Assembly: GCA_023391335.1 (NCBI GenBank)
Contig: JAEWBG010000021.1
Location: 1-64,000, forward strand
Direction: 5' to 3'
From: Pseudomonadota bacterium
GTDB lineage: Bacteria > Pseudomonadota > Gammaproteobacteria > Steroidobacterales > Steroidobacteraceae
DNA length: 64,000 bases
A model generated the notes under the pieces. It was not told where the DNA came from. It was given only the letters and a program-made list of their open reading frames with translations, and did no database searches. The translations under genes were made by a program, and so were the position numbers. This document shows positions 59,866 through 64,000 of this stretch, in pieces. How positions within the stretch are numbered: position 1 is the stretch's first letter; each line of letters starts with the position of its first letter.

Positions 59866-61101
59866 CTAGCTCGTCTTAAGGAAATCCATAAGCTTCCACG
59901 ATTCCTGTCCTTCGTGACCAAGTATTCGACTTAGCTCTTCCTTCAGTTCTGTATCCGATCTCCATGCATGCGATGTTCGTTCGAGGTCACGATTGCGGGG
60001 TTCGCAATGAAGCGGGTCCAACTGGTTAACGTATTTCTCTGCCCACGATAGGAAGTCGAAAGTTTGACCATCAACTTGCGCGTGAATTCTTCCCTCTCCG
60101 AGCACGCGGCGCGCTGCTTTCAAGTAGGCACGCAATGTTCGCGCGCGCAACCACGCGCCGGCTTGGAGTTCGAGGGTTCTAATGAGTTTGAGTTGCGTGT
60201 CTCGTCGTTTTGATCTTTGCCACTCAAGTTCCTGCAGCCTGCGCCGGTCTGATTCAGATCTTTCTTGTTCTGCTCGCCGCCTCTTCAGTTCTTGAGCCCT
60301 TCTAAAGAAGCCGCGGAGAATATCGCCTGCTTGTTCTTCGAGAACACGCCGCTTGCCGTCCTTCCACGTGTTAATTGCATAGCGAGCATCACTTGGCTCG
60401 ACCAAGTGGAGTCGCAGTTCACCGCTCCACTCGTAATCCCAACGCGGTGAGAAGTAGAGCTGCTTGCGTTTCTTCTTCTCCAGCTCCTCCGGCGTGATCA
60501 CGTGATCTATCTGCTTGCGACGTTCATCGATGCGAAACCCAATGCGTTCGCCTTCCACCGAGAGAAACGCGGTTGTCTCTTCGGGTGTGACGCGATTCGA
60601 CGCGGACCAGCCGAGCGTGCTGGCAGCTTGAAGAATGATGTCGGCAAGCAGAAGAGCCCTTTCCCGTTGCGAGTCACTCACGTCAACTTGGAGAGTTGGA
60701 CCTGATCGGTCGGAACTTCTTCGCCAGTTGAACTCGGATGCTTTCCGCAGTTTCATGTCTCGCGCTGTCCGTTGGATGATCGTATGTGCAGTCGTTAGGT
60801 CCCCAGACTGCGAAAACGTAATCGATGCAAGACGCGACTCAAACGCGCGCTCCTCCTCGGTGAGCGCTGCTTCCACCGCTTCCTTAGTCGGTTGTTCGGG
60901 TGGCGGCGCTTCGAACTCAGTGCTCGCGTTATCAGTCGGCTTCGGCAACGGGGTCTGCCGAGGTGTCTGACCCGCGGTCACACGAGCCCAATATCCGCGA
61001 CCAGGAACGGGGACGCCCAGAGTTCGGCAGCGCTTTGCTAGACCTACATCAGACATCCCGAAGTCTACGGCTAGCTCTGTCATGGGCTTTGACCACACCA
61101 A
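59866..61101 (-). CDS. HTH-containing hypothetical protein of mobile regions, possibly truncated at its start
   Basis: A 411-residue protein: VWSKPMTELAVDFGMSDVGLAKRCRTLGVPVPGRGYWARV near the N-terminus resembles an HTH, followed by a long charged, helical region (about 235-330, rich in Arg, Lys and Glu) and a KYVNQLDPL tail. The frame continues upstream as MSRDVLKVTRQEL, a stop codon (TAA at 61105-61107), then ELVWSKP. Homologues read TREELYELVWS, so Tyr seems changed to stop. The existing product could begin at TTG 61101 or a nearby GTG. It may thus be a pseudogene. Confidence 0.62.
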   Translation of the reverse strand: MVWSKPMTELAVDFGMSDVGLAKRCRTLGVPVPGRGYWARVTAGQTPRQTPLPKPTDNASTEFEAPPPEQPTKEAVEAALTEEERAFESRLASITFSQSGDLTTAHTIIQRTARDMKLRKASEFNWRRSSDRSGPTLQVDVSDSQRERALLLADIILQAASTLGWSASNRVTPEETTAFLSVEGERIGFRIDERRKQIDHVITPEELEKKKRKQLYFSPRWDYEWSGELRLHLVEPSDARYAINTWKDGKRRVLEEQAGDILRGFFRRAQELKRRRAEQERSESDRRRLQELEWQRSKRRDTQLKLIRTLELQAGAWLRARTLRAYLKAARRVLGEGRIHAQVDGQTFDFLSWAEKYVNQLDPLHCEPRNRDLERTSHAWRSDTELKEELSRILGHEGQESWKLMDFLKTS

Positions 61102-61294
61102 CTCTTACAGTTCTTGGCGTGTAACCTTGAGGACATCACGGGACATAAGACGCGCTCCGTACTGGGGATGCTCCGATTACTAAACACGAGTCTCGCCAAC
61201 CTGCGGTTGTGGCAGGATCACTGCTTTGGAGAGTCGGGGCCGGCCTGGGAGATAAAATTGGGCTCTGCACTCCCACTACGTGCGTGGATTGTGA

Positions 61295-62737
61295 ATGGAT
61301 CACGACATTTTAGACCGTCTGCGCCAATCTCACCCTGCATGGCGCCTTCTTGTGGCCGATCACGCGCCATTGGTTGTGAGTTTTTTTGTTCTCGCTTTCA
61401 TCAAGCCGAACCGCCGTGCGATTCCGGCCTCCGAAGTCACCGCTCAGCTCGACGCCTATCTCGATCAACTGCGGGAGACGTACCGCGATCGCTACCCTCG
61501 TTCCGCCCGTGAATACCTCGAGGATTGGGCGGCTCCAAACCGCGCCTTCCTGCGCAAGTACTATCCGAAATCAGGCTCGGACGCTGAGTTCGATCTGACC
61601 CCGGCTACTGAACGCGCTATCGAGTGGCTGCAAACCCTTTCACCCCAGCAGTTCATCGGGACGGAATCTCGTTTGCTGACGCTTTTTCAGCTCTTGCGCG
61701 ACCTTGCGGCCGGATCACAGGATGATCCTGCTGCGCGCATTCGAGAACTCACGCGAAGGCGCGATGAGATCGACCGCGAAATCGAACGCGTCCGCGAAGG
61801 GCGAGCAGGACCGCTCGATGCCACGCAGATCAAGGAACGCTATGCACAAGTTGCTGACGCCGCTCGCCGCCTGCTCGCCGACTTTCGACAAGTCGAGGAG
61901 AATTTCCGCATCCTCGATGCGCAAACGCGCGAACGCATTGCCATCAGCACACAGCGGAAAGGTGCGCTACTCGATGAGATATTCGGAGAGACGGACCACA
62001 TTCACCGTTCTGACCAGGGCAAGAGCTTCACTGCGTTTTGGGAGTTTCTGATGTCCCCTGCGCGCCAGGACGAGTTACGAGAATGGCTTCGCGCTGTGCA
62101 GGCGCTCGACGCACTCCGTGACATTCAACGTGAGGACTCTATTCGAAACATGCCCTCCATGCTTCTTGATGCCGGAGAAAAGGTTCATCGCACTGTCGCC
62201 CAGCTGGTGGACCAGCTGCGTCGCTTGGTAGACGATCAGGCTCATGTTGAGAATCGACGTATTCTGGACCTGATCCACGAAGTCGAAGCGCACGCGATTA
62301 CTCTCAAAACGGTGCCGCCGAACACAGCAGACTTCGCGCAACTCGACGGCTTTGCCCCGGACTTGAACTTGTCGATGTGCCGCTCGCTATATAGGCCGCC
62401 CAGCAGTCCCGTCTTGGATGTAGGAACGATCGAACAAGGAGAGGCCGAACTAAATCTCGCCGCGCTATTCCAACAGGCGTCGGTGGACGAAAAACTTCTG
62501 CGGACGCAGATTGCGGAGCTGCTCAAAGCGCGGCCACAGGTAACCTTGGCCGAAGTCGCTCAGACTTATCCACCTCAACAGGGTCTTGCCGAGGTCGTGA
62601 CCTATCTTAGAATTGCTGCACATGCAGGGGCCGCGATCGACGAAAGCATCAAGGACACGATTATCATTCCGAGCACGAATCCAGACGAACGGCAGGATAA
62701 GCAGGTCCGAATCCCTCGAGTGATCTTCCTGCGCTAG
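61295..62737 (+). CDS. jetA: Wadjet anti-plasmid system subunit JetA (DUF3375)
   Basis: A 480-residue DUF3375 protein: LRQSHPAWRLLVADHAPLVVSFFVLAF, IPASEVTAQLDAYLDQL, FLRKYYP, ATERAIEWLQTLSPQQFIGTESRLLTLFQLLRDL, then helical arms and GKSFTAFWEFLMSP. JetA is the kleisin-like (MukF-type) subunit of Wadjet, which with JetB and JetC forms a loop-extruding complex; JetD cuts plasmid DNA. Its start is ATG 61295. jetB follows after six bases. Confidence 0.93.
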   Translation: MDHDILDRLRQSHPAWRLLVADHAPLVVSFFVLAFIKPNRRAIPASEVTAQLDAYLDQLRETYRDRYPRSAREYLEDWAAPNRAFLRKYYPKSGSDAEFDLTPATERAIEWLQTLSPQQFIGTESRLLTLFQLLRDLAAGSQDDPAARIRELTRRRDEIDREIERVREGRAGPLDATQIKERYAQVADAARRLLADFRQVEENFRILDAQTRERIAISTQRKGALLDEIFGETDHIHRSDQGKSFTAFWEFLMSPARQDELREWLRAVQALDALRDIQREDSIRNMPSMLLDAGEKVHRTVAQLVDQLRRLVDDQAHVENRRILDLIHEVEAHAITLKTVPPNTADFAQLDGFAPDLNLSMCRSLYRPPSSPVLDVGTIEQGEAELNLAALFQQASVDEKLLRTQIAELLKARPQVTLAEVAQTYPPQQGLAEVVTYLRIAAHAGAAIDESIKDTIIIPSTNPDERQDKQVRIPRVIFLR

Positions 62738-62743
62738 AAGACG

Positions 62744-63331
62744 ATGGACAGCAGCGTGACACGCAACGCACTCTCGGATGTCCTCATCGCCCTCCTAAAG
62801 GGGGTCGTGTATGGCGACACATCGCCACAATTGTGGCGTGATCTTCTCAACCTTCAGGGCGGCGCTCGTGACCATCTCCGTCTCCTCAATCTAGACCTCA
62901 TCATCGACGAACCAGAGGGGTACGCATACCTTCGCCAGTCAGAGGGTGCAGATGACGACGCGTCTGAATCACCGAGACGACTCATCCCTCGGCGCCCGCT
63001 CAGCTATCCCGTCAGCTTGCTACTCGTGCTGCTGAGAAAGCGCCTGGCGCAGCATGACGCACGTGGCGGCGAGACTAAGCTCGTGCTCTCGCGCGAGCAG
63101 TTGATCGAAATGCTGCGAGTGTTTCTACTTGGCGGCGCAAACGAAGCCAAACTTGAAGATCAGATCGACCGTCACATTGAACGCATCATCGAACTCGGCT
63201 TCCTACGTCCAATCAAAGAAGAGGACGCTGATTTGTTCGAAGTGCGACGAATCCTCAGGGCATTCGTAAACGCAGATTGGCTTGCCGAACTAGAATCGAG
63301 CTACCGCGAACATGCTCAGCGGCTCGGATAA
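62744..63331 (+). CDS. jetB: Wadjet subunit JetB (DUF4194)
   Basis: A 195-residue DUF4194 protein (MukE-like): SDVLIALLKGVVYGDTSPQLWRDLL, DEPEGYAYLRQSE, PRRPLSYPVSLLLVLLRKRL, LSREQLIEMLRVFL, EDQIDRHIERIIELGFLRPI and VRRILRAFVNADWLAELE. It is the winged-helix subunit that joins JetA to the SMC-like JetC. It overlaps jetC by 20 bases. Confidence 0.93.
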   Translation: MDSSVTRNALSDVLIALLKGVVYGDTSPQLWRDLLNLQGGARDHLRLLNLDLIIDEPEGYAYLRQSEGADDDASESPRRLIPRRPLSYPVSLLLVLLRKRLAQHDARGGETKLVLSREQLIEMLRVFLLGGANEAKLEDQIDRHIERIIELGFLRPIKEEDADLFEVRRILRAFVNADWLAELESSYREHAQRLG

Positions 63332-64000
63332 TTTCCCTCTACAGCTGGGGCGACCAGGCTTCCGTCTGGCTCGCTTTGAGGTTTTGAACTGGGGCACATT
63401 CCACGGCCGAATCTGGAAGATCGATCCAGCCGGCGAGAATGCGCTGCTGACTGGCGATATCGGGTCTGGCAAATCAACGCTGGTCGATGCCATGACGACG
63501 CTGCTCGTTCCGCCGAGAAAGATTACTTACAACCGCGCTGCCGGTGCCGAGGCTCGCGAACGCTCGCTCTACTCCTATGTGCGCGGCGAGTATAGGACGG
63601 TGTCAAATGAGGTGACTGGCGGTGCACAAGCTCAAGCAATTCGTGACGAGAACAGCTACAGCGTAATTCTCTCTGTGTTCGTAGATGCTGCCGCCAAGCG
63701 TGAGGTTACGTTGGCAATCGTACTGTGGACCAAACCGGGAGAGCGTACGCCCGAGCGCTTCTACGTTGTCGCTTCCGCAGCGTTGTCTATCGCGGATGAC
63801 TTCGTTGAGTTCGGGTCCGACATCAATGCTTTGAGAAAGCGGCTCCGCGCCGACAAGCGACTCAAACCTCCGTACGACAGCTTCGAAGAATACGCGATAC
63901 AACTACGCCGCGAGCTTGGTATTCCGCATGCTCAGGCCCTCGAACTCTTCTATCAGACAGTGTCGATGAAATCTGTCGGCAACCTCACCGAGTTCGTAAG
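63312..64000 (+). CDS. jetC: Wadjet subunit JetC, 5' part (SMC/MukB-like ATPase), truncated by window end
   Basis: The open frame from ATG 63312 runs without stop to the end of the window (229 codons). It has the Walker A motif TGDIGSGKST (about 47-56) after the typical FEVLNWGTFHGRIWKI start, and TYNRAAGAEARERSLYSYVRGEY. This is the N-terminal head of the MukB-like ATPase of Wadjet type I. The coiled coil, Walker B and jetD lie beyond the window. Confidence 0.93.
   Translation, partial: MLSGSDNFPLQLGRPGFRLARFEVLNWGTFHGRIWKIDPAGENALLTGDIGSGKSTLVDAMTTLLVPPRKITYNRAAGAEARERSLYSYVRGEYRTVSNEVTGGAQAQAIRDENSYSVILSVFVDAAAKREVTLAIVLWTKPGERTPERFYVVASAALSIADDFVEFGSDINALRKRLRADKRLKPPYDSFEEYAIQLRRELGIPHAQALELFYQTVSMKSVGNLTEFV

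Noticed and set aside
57114..64000. Prophage or integrative element, suggested by XRE/ImmA and HNH genes
   Set aside because: No integrase, recombinase, relaxase or structural phage gene is visible in the window, so only an island of defence-type genes can be claimed.

Overview
The window looks like chromosomal DNA of a Gram-negative bacterium of moderately high GC. It has a TonB-dependent receptor, an outer-membrane porin, YceI, and a maltodextrin locus of TonB receptor, GH13 enzymes, MFS symporter and LacI regulator, as in Xanthomonadales, Steroidobacterales and Caulobacterales. I lean to a gammaproteobacterium (SlyX, DUF2058, GH13/TonB layout), but the lineage is inference. No rRNA, tRNA or CRISPR array was seen.

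Layout: 1-925 is non-coding mosaic DNA made of short hairpin units. 926-5298 (minus) is a three-gene signalling operon: PAS-PAS kinase, Rcp1-type response regulator and a multi-REC hybrid kinase. 5582-8123 holds a YCII/DGPF gene, a truncated GFA gene stopped near a dispersed repeat, an old-yellow-enzyme oxidoreductase and a small HTH/membrane-protein pair. 8413-14120 is the four-gene ligase-associated DNA repair cluster (MBL exonuclease, ATP-dependent ligase, Lhr-type helicase, PdeM phosphoesterase), followed by an acetyltransferase, exonuclease III and an ICL/PEP-mutase-family lyase. 16784-19216 is another hybrid kinase, and 19437-21913 a lipoprotein/outer-membrane pair.

22283-31695 is a maltodextrin regulon: TonB receptor, alpha-amylase and alpha-glucosidase on minus, and symporter plus LacI repressor on plus. 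A shared intergenic region carries two identical 15-base inverted operator candidates. 31933-34985 holds two ECF42-type sigma factors with one DGPF protein, then YceI. 35989-37887 is an S9 peptidase whose catalytic serine is replaced by glycine. 38765-42281 is a zinc-type uptake operon (permease, binding protein, porin, small secreted protein) with no ATPase gene. 42364-48803 has DUF2058, a 5'-nucleotidase, a membrane-anchored C13 (caspase-like) peptidase, an ABC exporter and a DGSG-repeat protein. 48812-51750 has SlyX, a zinc-ribbon protein with two Ku genes (NHEJ, no LigD here) and HPF.

From about 52.4 kb to the end the window becomes a defence-type island. On minus, XRE and ImmA-type protease genes head a line of zinc-ribbon/HEPN, frameshifted, HEPN-like and HNH genes. 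Divergently on plus are HNH, ubiquitin-like protein, E1-like ThiF enzyme and a DUF6527-type Cys-rich protein, separated from the repressor by a 16-base perfect palindrome and further half-sites. This is the strongest candidate for a poorly described system. A mobile-type hypothetical gene with an ochre codon near its start follows, then Wadjet type I (jetA, jetB and the start of jetC), cut by the window edge.

Several dispersed repeat families occupy the spaces between genes (a mini-hairpin mosaic, a CACAAAGAGCACA-type inverted repeat, a GTGA-rich inverted repeat). In two places they appear to supply or abut the ends of coding sequences.
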